A stretch of DNA of 64,000 nucleotides from Bacteriovorax sp. Seq25_V (lineage in GTDB: Bacteria; Bdellovibrionota; Bacteriovoracia; Bacteriovoracales; Bacteriovoracaceae). Location: assembly GCF_000447795.1 (NCBI RefSeq), contig NZ_AUNI01000010.1:62001-126000 (forward strand), in the 5' to 3' direction. Below are positions 52,059-60,224 of this stretch, one piece after another (positions within the stretch are counted from its first letter, which is position 1; every line of letters begins with the position of its first letter). Both the position numbers and the translations under genes were made by a program. The notes below the pieces were generated by a model. The model was not told the DNA's origin, ran no database searches, and saw only the letters and a program-made list of their open reading frames with translations.

Positions 52059-55000
52059 TTACGGACAATATTGAGTAGTGCCTACACAGATTTCACCTGT
52101 GCAGTGTCCATCATCAACCCATGACCCACTAGTACATACCTCTCTGTTCCAGCCCTCACAATATTTTTGACTTGCGCCCGTACAGCAGTTACTGCGGCTA
52201 GCTCCAGTAGAACGTGTATCACCTTCTGTACAAACCGAGACAGCAGTACAGCTACCACTTGCTGACCATGAACCGTTATTACAAGATGCCGAAGGACTAC
52301 CGGAGAATCCAGAATCACATGAATAACTTAATGTGCCACCGTGCAGAGTTGTTCCTGACGATGATGCTGTTGCATTTGAAATCGATGGAGCTGAAGAGTT
52401 CGAACAATTTGACATTGGCTTCGTTTCACTACAGCTATCATTTGAAGATCCAGAGCATGTCCAGGTCCATTCTGTTGCACCAGAGACGTTAGCTGTCGAC
52501 GTCCCCGTCGTGCAGCTATAGTGAGTAGAAGCACAAAGCCCTGGTCTTGTTTCAGTACAGTTTGCATTTGAACCACCGTGTTGACCTTCACAAGTCCAAG
52601 TCCACTCGGTCGTCGTTGTCGCCTCACTTCCTGCAAGTAGAGTTCCTTTTGAACATCCTGAATGAGATGATGAACAAACAGCGTTAATAGGTTTGCTCTT
52701 TTCACATAAGACAGTCCCTCCGGTACAATACCAAGACCACTTTGAAGTTGTCTGAGTACCACCAGTTGCAGCACCATCATTACATGTGTTGTAAGTAGTT
52801 CCACAAGCTGCCTTATACATCGTACAATCTGTATCCTCTCCACCATTTATTCCTAAACAATTCCATGTGTAGAATGTTCCATTGTCTAGTAGGTTACTCA
52901 GTGTACCGCCATCACATGATTGAATATGTGTTTCACCATTCTCATCATAAGGACACATTCCATCTTCTGGATAATTTGAATAACATTTTAGGTTACCACC
53001 ACCACCGATTCCGTTACAAAACCAAGTCGGAACAGTTGTTGAGCCAACAACTTCATCGGTAGTATCTGCAAATGTTCCCGCCGTACAAGTATTCGTTGAA
53101 GCACCACAAACTCCATCGGTTGTTTTAGGCTCTGTACAGCTTGCACTTGTTGCTGGTGCAGATACAGAACAAGTCCAGTAGTTATTATAAGTATCACTTG
53201 AGACTCCCGTCACTGAGCCAACCGAGCATGTATTAGTTGAAGCACCACAAACACCGTCAGATGGAGGTGTTACAGGTGTAGTACCACATTTGTAGTTGAT
53301 CATTTCACAACATTTCATGTTAACATTACTTACATAACGTTTGGTTGAATTTGATACGCCACTTCGTGAAGCATTACTTGCATACGTCCAATTGGAGTAG
53401 ACTGGGGTTGCTGAAACACCAAAGGTTCCGGCAGGACACTGACCCGATACGCTTCTAGTACTACAACTTCCATAATTAGTTCCAATTAGAATTGAACTCC
53501 AATTATTAATCTCACATGAATTCAGAGAAATAATCCCTCCTGAATTATTAGTCTTAACAGTCGATCCAATAACTTCACCAGAATTGGCAGAAATATTTCC
53601 TTGTGAGGCCGTGATATTTCCATTCGTCGCTGTTATATAGCTTCCATTTCCTGTTGTTGTAATATTGCCTGTTGAAGTTACAGTGTTTGCATAAATTTGC
53701 TGGCAAGTAGGGTCTGTCGCACTGTTCATGCTGCAGTGTTTTAGCAGTAGGTCACATGTTGAAAATCCTGATGGTACTCCGCCTACAAAGTTTGTTGGGT
53801 CAGGATTTCGTGCCCACATTCCCTTACAGATACTAATGAATCCTTTTCCATTCGGTGTTGTTTCATCTTGAATAGCAGTCATAACTTGTGCAACATCTCC
53901 CGCATGGGTCGGACTTATTGTTTGTGAAACTTTGTTTGCAACCCATGCCATTGTAGCCGCTCTCTGTCTTTCTGCGGCTGTGGTTGGAGCAAAATTTAGT
54001 GCTTGGCTTGGTATATTAAGAAAGCCATCGGCTTGCAGATTCCCACGGGCGCCACTGTTGTTAGAATGTGAAATCGCACCTGTTGTAGCAGAACTATCAC
54101 CAATAAGTGCAAAACTATTCGCGCCTTGAATGAATATAGCACCATCAGGCTTTGTTGCCGGATTTGCAAGACTTGTTACATAAAGAGTTTTCTTAACTTC
54201 AAGTGAGCCAGGGATTCCTGCTGCTGTGGCGGTCATCCCATTACCAACACTAAGTGAGTTTTTTACTGCGAGATCACCATCTTCTAGATTTACAGGACTG
54301 TCGCTTGGAAAGCTAGACCCGACTGAAACGGATTCATTAGCCAGTACAGAACCTTTGGCGGCGTTTGGAACTTTGCCTACACCGAGTGAGTTATTGATTT
54401 GAACAACACCTGCTTCATTGAATCCAGCATCATTTGGTTGTAATGCCGTAGCTCCAATTACCATTGAGCGTGAAATTGAAAGTTCTCCACCATCATCGTT
54501 ATTATCTATTGGGTCACGACCGACACCAACAGAGCCCTCTACTCTAAGATGATTATTTTTATCTGGGAATGCTGGTTGATAATTAAACTTACTTTCTTCA
54601 ACTAGTACATTACCTTTGAAGGTTGCAGCGTAGTCATTATTAGGAGCATTGTCGTCTTCGACATTTATGTGTCGGCAGTTACCATCTGTATCGATCAGTC
54701 CACCTAAAGACTGACAAAGACCTGTCGCTCTTTGGTCTGTTCCATCGACAATATGAATATTACATTCAGTGATGACACCAGTTCCTCCACCTGAGGTAGA
54801 GCTATGAACAACTTGAAGAGGAATATCGAGACGTTGAGTAGTGTTACCTGCACTTGCCGCATAATTCCCTTCTCTTTCGTAAATGATTTCCAATACAGTC
54901 GTTGCAGCACGCTTGTAACCTACAGCCCCATTTTCTCTATAAGGTGCGCCTGTTGCTGCATAGTTATTAAGTGTCATACTTACGAGACGAATAGCTGTAC

Positions 55001-55370
55001 TATTCGCGTTTACTTGACCTGCTTCGGACTTACCATAAATATCGTTCTTGGCCGGATCTGTACTCGCAAAAACTTTGAAGCCATCACTGAGATCAGTAAA
55101 ACCAGTCGTTCCGTCTGCAACGTTAACTCCACCAAGTGTTGCAAAACATGCAGATTTTTTTCTAAGCGCATTTAAAACTTCAAACTTAAATTTGTCTTCA
55201 AGAGAGCGCTGGGCTTCGTATTTAACAACTTTTCCAGAGTTCTTTGTTAGGTTTAGAACACCTACTGCTAGGGCTCCAACTAATGCAGAAGTTGCAATGA
55301 TCTGTGGTAGTACAGAACCTGAGTTCGAGCTAAAAATACGCTGAATAATTGATGTTTTATGGGACTTCAT
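52059..55370 (-). CDS. Giant pilin-like surface protein B with Cys-rich and Sushi-like modules
   Basis: The 1103-aa protein is paralogous to protein A. Shared segments include DYAATFKGNV, LRVEGSVGVGRDP, NNSLGVGK and ATMAWVANK. Its N-terminus has a prepilin-like leader and helix after G18 (SVLPQIIATSALVGALAVGV), but +5 is Gln, not Glu. The C-terminal 390 residues add six four-Cys modules (about 720-990; e.g. GVCGASTNTC...W-x-C), a Sushi/CCP-like module (CDSGFSGSPSASCNNGSW) and a Cys-rich tail. It is probably an extracellular adhesin. The genes between A and B encode membrane glycosyltransferase-like proteins. Confidence 0.83.
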   Translation of the reverse strand: MKSHKTSIIQRIFSSNSGSVLPQIIATSALVGALAVGVLNLTKNSGKVVKYEAQRSLEDKFKFEVLNALRKKSACFATLGGVNVADGTTGFTDLSDGFKVFASTDPAKNDIYGKSEAGQVNANSTAIRLVSMTLNNYAATGAPYRENGAVGYKRAATTVLEIIYEREGNYAASAGNTTQRLDIPLQVVHSSTSGGGTGVITECNIHIVDGTDQRATGLCQSLGGLIDTDGNCRHINVEDDNAPNNDYAATFKGNVLVEESKFNYQPAFPDKNNHLRVEGSVGVGRDPIDNNDDGGELSISRSMVIGATALQPNDAGFNEAGVVQINNSLGVGKVPNAAKGSVLANESVSVGSSFPSDSPVNLEDGDLAVKNSLSVGNGMTATAAGIPGSLEVKKTLYVTSLANPATKPDGAIFIQGANSFALIGDSSATTGAISHSNNSGARGNLQADGFLNIPSQALNFAPTTAAERQRAATMAWVANKVSQTISPTHAGDVAQVMTAIQDETTPNGKGFISICKGMWARNPDPTNFVGGVPSGFSTCDLLLKHCSMNSATDPTCQQIYANTVTSTGNITTTGNGSYITATNGNITASQGNISANSGEVIGSTVKTNNSGGIISLNSCEINNWSSILIGTNYGSCSTRSVSGQCPAGTFGVSATPVYSNWTYASNASRSGVSNSTKRYVSNVNMKCCEMINYKCGTTPVTPPSDGVCGASTNTCSVGSVTGVSSDTYNNYWTCSVSAPATSASCTEPKTTDGVCGASTNTCTAGTFADTTDEVVGSTTVPTWFCNGIGGGGNLKCYSNYPEDGMCPYDENGETHIQSCDGGTLSNLLDNGTFYTWNCLGINGGEDTDCTMYKAACGTTYNTCNDGAATGGTQTTSKWSWYCTGGTVLCEKSKPINAVCSSSHSGCSKGTLLAGSEATTTTEWTWTCEGQHGGSNANCTETRPGLCASTHYSCTTGTSTANVSGATEWTWTCSGSSNDSCSETKPMSNCSNSSAPSISNATASSSGTTLHGGTLSYSCDSGFSGSPSASCNNGSWSASGSCTAVSVCTEGDTRSTGASRSNCCTGASQKYCEGWNREVCTSGSWVDDGHCTGEICVGTTQYCP
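52240..52413 (-). other. Sushi/CCP-like module in surface protein B
   Basis: The segment has the Sushi spacing: CSNSSAPSISNATASS, G-x-x-L-x-Y-x-C-x-x-G-(F)-x-G, then SASCNNGSW and SGSC. The C-W-C order and the YSCDSGFSG core fit complement-control modules. Such modules are rare in bacteria and mediate protein-protein adhesion. The match is visual only. Confidence 0.5.
52414..53252 (-). repeat. Six Cys-rich repeats in surface protein B
   Basis: Six modules of about 40-50 residues share C-x(4-7)-(N/S)-x-C...G...(W/Y)-(T/F/N/Y)-C...C, e.g. CGASTNTCSVG, CGASTNTCTAG, CGTTYNTCNDG, CSSSHSGCSKG and CASTHYSCTTG. Four Cys per module suggest two disulfides each. Similar W-x-C...GG...C modules occur in other bacterial surface proteins, from memory. 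Confidence 0.7.
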
Positions 55371-55550
55371 TAGGTGTATCCTATTAATTTATTTAGTATA
55401 ATAAAAATTATATAGGAAATTGTATTTTGCACCAATCTTAAGCATAGTTTTCCCCTTTTTATATGTAATTTCAGTGCCTTGTGCTGTGTTCAGTAAAGAT
55501 GGTGTGCCATAAAAACTTGTTAAAGTTCTAAAATAAGCTATTATTTCAGT

Positions 55551-55844
55551 ATGAAATTAATAATTGTATTATTTATGGGGCTTACGCTCATTTCCTGTAA
55601 AAAAGAGAACAAAGAAGTTAAGGTCATCTATCCCGAAGGTTTCTTCTCATACAAAAGTGAACTTTATTTTTCAGATGGAAAAGCATTTTATTGTACATTT
55701 AGATCATGGGAACATTTATACGAGTTAAGAGGAACTGAGGAGAAACCTAAAACTCATATTCTGGCTCAAGAAGAACTCCCTCCTGATATGAGATTCGTTA
55801 AATACTGTAATACAAGTATCCTTACACCACTCTTTTATAAATAA
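55551..55844 (+). CDS. Small lipoprotein
   Basis: The 97-aa protein has a lipoprotein signal MKLIIVLFMGLTLISC (lipobox LISC, KK following). The mature domain has two further Cys (YCTF, YCNT) and is beta-rich. It stands alone between the giant pilin-like gene (divergent) and the carbamoyltransferase operon (convergent, 1 bp between stops). The 180 bp upstream is AT-rich and probably holds divergent promoters. I do not recognise a family. Confidence 0.7.
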   Translation: MKLIIVLFMGLTLISCKKENKEVKVIYPEGFFSYKSELYFSDGKAFYCTFRSWEHLYELRGTEEKPKTHILAQEELPPDMRFVKYCNTSILTPLFYK

Positions 55845-55845
55845 C

Positions 55846-56022
55846 TTAAAAGAGCGGGTAAATAAATGGTAGTACAGGTGATGAAATTTTTAAAATCACT
55901 ATCAAAATAGAGGTTAACAGTAAGATGATCAGTATTGGTAGAAGAAACCACTTCTTGTCTTTGTGTACTTGTTTTAATAGTGCCGAAAATAAGTGTCGAG
56001 CATAGCTTAGTATATTTTTCAT
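55846..56022 (-). CDS. Small DUF5989-like membrane protein
   Basis: This 58-aa frame begins MKNILSYARHLFSALLKQ, has a basic segment KDKKWFLLPILIILLLTSIL and ends SSPVLPFIYPLF. Its layout (basic W-(F/W)-LLP then helix, ending PFIY-x-LF) matches the DUF5989 family as I remember it, which is commonly found beside NodU-type carbamoyltransferases. Its ATG overlaps the carbamoyltransferase stop in ATGA, strong support for a real, coupled gene. Its role is unknown; it may be a membrane partner in surface-glycan assembly or export. Confidence 0.85.
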   Translation of the reverse strand: MKNILSYARHLFSALLKQVHKDKKWFLLPILIILLLTSILIVILKISSPVLPFIYPLF

Positions 56023-57746
56023 TTTTTAATCACAATCAAATTATCTAATAAGATAATATCAATAGGGGTTTTTAAAAAAAGTAAAAGTGCCTCTTTAGAA
56101 GACTTACATAAGGGATAACCACTTTCATTCAGAGATGTATTTAGAACAATCTGATTCTTAGTTTGAGAGATGAGATCATGGTAAAAGCCTTTCTTTGTAA
56201 GTTGAGGCCTAGTTGTTTTGTCGATGTGTATGGCACCACAAACGAGGGAGTGATATTCACTTTTTACGAGTGCGTCCGTTTGCATACCGTAAAAAGTTGA
56301 GTCGAAATTTTTGTCGACTAATATTTCTCGAGCTTTATCTTCGGTAAGAGATATCGCGTACGGACGATATGGGGCACGTTTCTTTATCTGTGTACTAATC
56401 TTTTTCGCGAGTTCTATAGAGTCACTTCTGCAAATAATAGATCTTGCTCCAAGTGCACGAGGCCCAAACTCGGCTTGTCCATTAACGAGCGCAACAATCT
56501 TGTCGTTGTTGACTTGCTCTGCTAAGAACACGGCACGTTCACTTTCTGTCAGCTCCAATATTTCTAAGGAAGAATATTGATTATTTTCACTGCTGTAGTT
56601 TGAAATATCCTTACTATCTAGAGAAGACAAAACATCTTTGACCTCATCGATTTCAACATAACTTCCGAGATAGAAATTTAAAGCAGAATCGTTACCAATC
56701 TTTCCTGATTTTGAAAGTGCTGCTCCAAGTGCGAGTCCAGCATCCCCAGGGGCTTGTGGGATAAAAATATTCTTAAACTTCGAATTTTCACGAATTTTTC
56801 TTATGAGCTTACAGTTCTGCGCTCCACCACCAGAAATACAAAGATTAGAAATATTATCATCCTGACAATGAAAATTTATGAAAGAGATTATCATCTCCTC
56901 AAAAACCTCTTGTATCGCAAGAGCATAATCGGCATAGGTGAAGTGTTCATTAGAAGTATTAAAACACGAGAGATTAATTTTCTGTGAAGAATTTCTCGAG
57001 ACGCCTAAGAATTTTTCTAGTTGTTTTATATGAGCTTTAGCATTTAATGACTTCAAGTTAATAACACTTGAGTCAATAAGAATGTCACCATCTTTAAAAG
57101 TGACTATTTTTGAAAAAGGATTATTTTTCAATTGTTTTCCAAATGAACTTAGTGCCATGGTTGTACACTCAGAACTATTTGGAGAGAAACCCAACCAGTT
57201 TGTAACAAGGGAGTAGAGATAACATATACTATTTTCAAAAGATATAGATTTAACTAGTACATCATTTTTATATAGTGAGAGTGATTGATCTTGCCCAATT
57301 GAATCGAGTACCAAAGAGTAAGCGTTATCAAAATTACTCTGGTAGTATGCGCTATAGTGATGTGCTAAGTGGTGGTCTATGTAACTAATCTTATCGATAG
57401 ATATATTAAGAAACTCAGCTATGCGCTTAATACTCCAAAGATTAGACCCAAGCCACTTTTTTGAAAGAGAAATAAATTGAGAAATATTAAAAAGATCATG
57501 CTTGAAGAATGTGTCAAATCTTGAAATAAATTTTTGATAAGGATTTTCACCAAAAACAACATGATCGATTTGATCTGGTCTTATATTAAATCGCTCAAGT
57601 AGATATGTTAATGTATGTAGCGGAAAATTTGAATCATGCTTAAGGTATGTAAATCTATCTTCCTCACTACAAAAAATAACCTGCCCATTCTTAATTAAAG
57701 ATACAGATGCATCATGATATCCAAAGCAAATTCCTAAAATAATCAT
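56019..57746 (-). CDS. NodU/CmcH-family carbamoyltransferase
   Basis: The 575-aa protein transfers carbamoyl groups from carbamoyl phosphate through carbamoyl-AMP to hydroxyls, usually on sugars or secondary metabolites. It begins ILGICFGYHDASVSLIKNG (Kae1-like ATPase fold, HD motif), has SYIDHHLAHHYSAYYQS (metal-binding His), CISGGGAQN, and a C-terminal YrdC-like part with GQAEFGPRALGARSI, RAPYRPYAIS and LNTSLNESGYP. The length and order are typical. It overlaps upstream and downstream genes by 4 nt. Acceptor unknown; co-occurrence with surface-glycan genes suggests a saccharide. Confidence 0.94.
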   Translation of the reverse strand: MIILGICFGYHDASVSLIKNGQVIFCSEEDRFTYLKHDSNFPLHTLTYLLERFNIRPDQIDHVVFGENPYQKFISRFDTFFKHDLFNISQFISLSKKWLGSNLWSIKRIAEFLNISIDKISYIDHHLAHHYSAYYQSNFDNAYSLVLDSIGQDQSLSLYKNDVLVKSISFENSICYLYSLVTNWLGFSPNSSECTTMALSSFGKQLKNNPFSKIVTFKDGDILIDSSVINLKSLNAKAHIKQLEKFLGVSRNSSQKINLSCFNTSNEHFTYADYALAIQEVFEEMIISFINFHCQDDNISNLCISGGGAQNCKLIRKIRENSKFKNIFIPQAPGDAGLALGAALSKSGKIGNDSALNFYLGSYVEIDEVKDVLSSLDSKDISNYSSENNQYSSLEILELTESERAVFLAEQVNNDKIVALVNGQAEFGPRALGARSIICRSDSIELAKKISTQIKKRAPYRPYAISLTEDKAREILVDKNFDSTFYGMQTDALVKSEYHSLVCGAIHIDKTTRPQLTKKGFYHDLISQTKNQIVLNTSLNESGYPLCKSSKEALLLFLKTPIDIILLDNLIVIKK

Positions 57747-58345
57747 CTTATCACTCTCTTACTTAGGAAAACCAGTAGTGAATATGGAAGAATGACAAGA
57801 TAAATAATAACTAATAAAAGACTTATTAATTGACCAGCAACTTGATTCCCAATATTTGAATATTTGTATCGAAACCAGAATAGTTTATCCTTTATATCAG
57901 CACTCTTATGGCTTCCAGCGTGTTGAATTTCGTCTTTAATTATTTGATGTAGCCCGCGCTTGAGTTCTGCATTCTTAGTGTGTCGATGAATATGAATGAA
58001 CTTTTTGAGAGCATCCGCTTCGCCAATTTCGCAAAGCCTTGTGAATCTTTCAGGATTATTCTCGTTAAAATAGATTGACCTTGTCGGTGACTCATAAAGA
58101 AAAGGCGATAGGGAGCTATCTATCAATATTCTTTTGAAAATTGTTGCGTGCTGTCTTTCCTCTAGTGCTTGAAGAAGAAGTCTCTTTTTTATATGGCTTG
58201 GTGTTGATTCTTTAATGTTGGACATTATCTGCCAATGACTATCATCTTCTATGTAGTGGAAGCGTTTCAAGAAACGATGGAGGAATGAGGTACTTTTCTC
58301 CATCAGTATAGAACTGATAATATATTTTATCTTTAATATGAACAT
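57743..58345 (-). CDS. Ferritin-like protein with C-terminal membrane anchor
   Basis: The 200-aa protein contains two ExxH helices, LEERQHATIF (about residue 68) and KDEIQHAGSH (about 138), with an intervening EIGEADALKKF, the four-helix di-iron arrangement of the ferritin-like superfamily. The C-terminus has one or two membrane helices (QLISLLLVIIYLVILPYSLLVFL). Its start coincides with the previous stop (1 nt shared) and its end overlaps the carbamoyltransferase start by 4 nt. Family members include hydroxylases, desaturases and rubrerythrins. It may oxidise a lipid-linked or glycan substrate; that is inference. Confidence 0.72.
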   Translation of the reverse strand: MFILKIKYIISSILMEKSTSFLHRFLKRFHYIEDDSHWQIMSNIKESTPSHIKKRLLLQALEERQHATIFKRILIDSSLSPFLYESPTRSIYFNENNPERFTRLCEIGEADALKKFIHIHRHTKNAELKRGLHQIIKDEIQHAGSHKSADIKDKLFWFRYKYSNIGNQVAGQLISLLLVIIYLVILPYSLLVFLSKRVIR

Positions 58346-58755
58346 TATTCTTCGAGTTTGAAGTTAACCCACTCCTCTGGCGGAACGAATCTATTAATTG
58401 CTTCCTTATTTAGTCTAACTACATAGTCCTTTTTAGGTAATTGAAATCTCGATGCAATCAGATTGATTGCTCTATGCATTCGAATCACAGCAGCATCAAT
58501 AACTTGCTGTTCGGTAAGTTTGATATCTTTTTCCTTTTTGTACTGATCCCAATAGTAGTGATAAATCTCCATTTCAAGATGGATATTATTTGGTTCAGAA
58601 AACCAAAGTGTAGACTGTGTGTGATGAAATTTGCCGTGATCAGGGAAATGATAATTATATATATGAGTGATAAACCTACCAGGATTTACGTCTACTTTTA
58701 CAAAATCTTTTGCAAGTACTGTAAATGAAAAAAGAAGAATAAAAATTTTAATCAT
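58345..58755 (-). CDS. Secreted His-rich hypothetical protein
   Basis: The protein has about 136 aa. I chose ATG 58755 because it gives a clean signal peptide (MIKIFILLFSFTVLA) and an 8-nt overlap (ATGATTAA) with the upstream gene. Starts at 58764 and 58776 exist. The mature part has HIYNYHFPDHGKFHH and MEIYHYYWDQY, a concentration of His and aromatic residues that could bind metal. It is third in the SGNH-carbamoyltransferase operon. I do not recognise a family. Confidence 0.68.
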   Translation of the reverse strand: MIKIFILLFSFTVLAKDFVKVDVNPGRFITHIYNYHFPDHGKFHHTQSTLWFSEPNNIHLEMEIYHYYWDQYKKEKDIKLTEQQVIDAAVIRMHRAINLIASRFQLPKKDYVVRLNKEAINRFVPPEEWVNFKLEE

Positions 58756-59074
58756 TGTCTTTATCATGATAATCAACTTTAACTGTTAGTTTAGGAACAT
58801 TAAACTTCTTGTTCTCTATTTCAATTTGTTTAACTATTTTCATCGCAAGTTCGTCTCTTTCTTTAAAATTTTCAAATCCGCCCTTTTTTAAATAGAGGCG
58901 AACAAAAACTTGAGAAAATGGTGTGAAGAAATCCAACTCAAAATCATAATTCTTTGTAGGTTTAATAGGTTTTGAATTAACGGTGTAAATCAATGCTTCT
59001 ATACGAGGCATTTCGATTACAGTTGCATGCGTTTGAAAAAAAAATAATGTTCCAATGATTAGTAGTTTTAACAT
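58748..59074 (-). CDS. Secreted hypothetical protein
   Basis: The 108-aa protein has a signal peptide (MLKLLIIGTLFFFQTHA). The mature part has alternating strands and helices with no Cys, ending in an acidic VDYHDKDND. It begins 15 nt after the SGNH gene stop and overlaps the next gene by 8 nt. No family is recognised. Its neighbours indicate an envelope role. Confidence 0.65.
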   Translation of the reverse strand: MLKLLIIGTLFFFQTHATVIEMPRIEALIYTVNSKPIKPTKNYDFELDFFTPFSQVFVRLYLKKGGFENFKERDELAMKIVKQIEIENKKFNVPKLTVKVDYHDKDND

Positions 59075-59089
59075 GCCCTTATTATAACA

Positions 59090-60148
59090 TTAGTCTAACT
59101 TTAAAAAAGAGAAAATTTCCTCTGCAATCAACTCATGTGTTTCTTCTGAGAGATGATCATCGAGATCATTCAGTGGCGTATTGAAAATGGAACTTACATC
59201 GCGATTTGCATATTTAGATGCAATATCAACAGTTGTGATACCTGACTGATTTAGTTTTTTGGTAAATATAAAATTCGGAGATGAGCCTTGCTGGTATAGA
59301 GACTTATTTGGAACAAAAACACTTAAGAATTTTGCTTTCCTCTTGTTAGCAATACCATTAACCAGTTTATTTAAGAAGATAACAACTTCGTCTCCATCGA
59401 TTTCTTCTTTTGTACATTTAACAACTGGGAGATCCTTAATTGTCAGATCTTCTATAATATTACCAAAGAAATTAAGTAACTCTAACTTGAAGGGATTGAT
59501 ACTTAAGCTGAAGCGAGGAGAGAACATTGACTCATTGGCCCAGCGCTGACGTGAAAAATAAAGAGGTCTTTTAGGTGGTGTATTGTAGCGGCAAGGAGAT
59601 TCTTCATGTTGAAAGGCGATTGTAGGCCTTGATACCCTGTGCTCGTAGATAAGACTATTGTTATAAGAATCATTATGTCCGTTAATCCAAATTATTGCCT
59701 TGATAGATTTGTAATTTCTAAAGTCACGAAGAAATTTTAGATAAGTTTGAAATGAAGAATAGCTAATATCAGAAATTGTTCTGACTTGATAATCGATACT
59801 ATTTTTTTGAAGGAGATCATTAAGTTTAAATTGAATCGTTTGGTGAGTGGGCTTTCCCCATCCCCAGACGTGGCTGTCTCCGATTAAAAGAATTGTTGGT
59901 TTGCTGTATTCAGTGACATTTTGATCGATGATTCTTTCTGATAATTGATCCGTCTGGTAGGTTAGGCCATTGATTACAAGTTTATCATTTGGAGAGGTAA
60001 TGTAACCAAGCTCTTGATCATAAATCATCTGTGATGTCGTCTGATCATACGTGATATCAATATCTCTCAAGTAGAAAGTAACGAAGATTTGGTTAGCGAC
60101 AAGAACGGATAAAAGTAGTGATGTCAGCAGGAGCATTATCTTGTGCAA
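59090..60148 (-). CDS. Membrane-anchored SGNH/GDSL-like protein
   Basis: The 352-aa protein has an N-terminal membrane anchor or signal (IMLLLTSLLLSVLVANQIFV) and the SGNH blocks: LLIGDSHVWGWG with the Ser nucleophile (block I), NGHNDSYNN (block III), and a C-terminal DDHLSEETHELIAEEI giving the Asp-x-x-His pair. Such proteins are esterases, lipases or O-acetylesterases/acetyltransferases acting on glycans. It is first in a six-gene minus-strand operon with carbamoyltransferase and DUF5989-like genes. Opposite it, a GT9 gene starts 76 bp away. Confidence 0.87.
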   Translation of the reverse strand: MHKIMLLLTSLLLSVLVANQIFVTFYLRDIDITYDQTTSQMIYDQELGYITSPNDKLVINGLTYQTDQLSERIIDQNVTEYSKPTILLIGDSHVWGWGKPTHQTIQFKLNDLLQKNSIDYQVRTISDISYSSFQTYLKFLRDFRNYKSIKAIIWINGHNDSYNNSLIYEHRVSRPTIAFQHEESPCRYNTPPKRPLYFSRQRWANESMFSPRFSLSINPFKLELLNFFGNIIEDLTIKDLPVVKCTKEEIDGDEVVIFLNKLVNGIANKRKAKFLSVFVPNKSLYQQGSSPNFIFTKKLNQSGITTVDIASKYANRDVSSIFNTPLNDLDDHLSEETHELIAEEIFSFLKLD

Positions 60149-60224
60149 TTCGTCACCTCGTGTATAATATTATAGTTAAGTATTAGGTATCAGACAGTTT
60201 GAGTCAAGTGAGCAAAACCTTGTT

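Noticed and set aside
52328-52846. 172-codon minus-strand open frame inside surface protein B
   Set aside because: It is an alternative frame of the Cys-repeat coding region; the real frame explains the repeat pattern.
47057-55370. Invertible segment (shufflon-like) between the convergent pilin-like paralogues
   Set aside because: The paralogues are inverted, but their DNA similarity looks only moderate and no recombinase or short exact crossover repeat was found.
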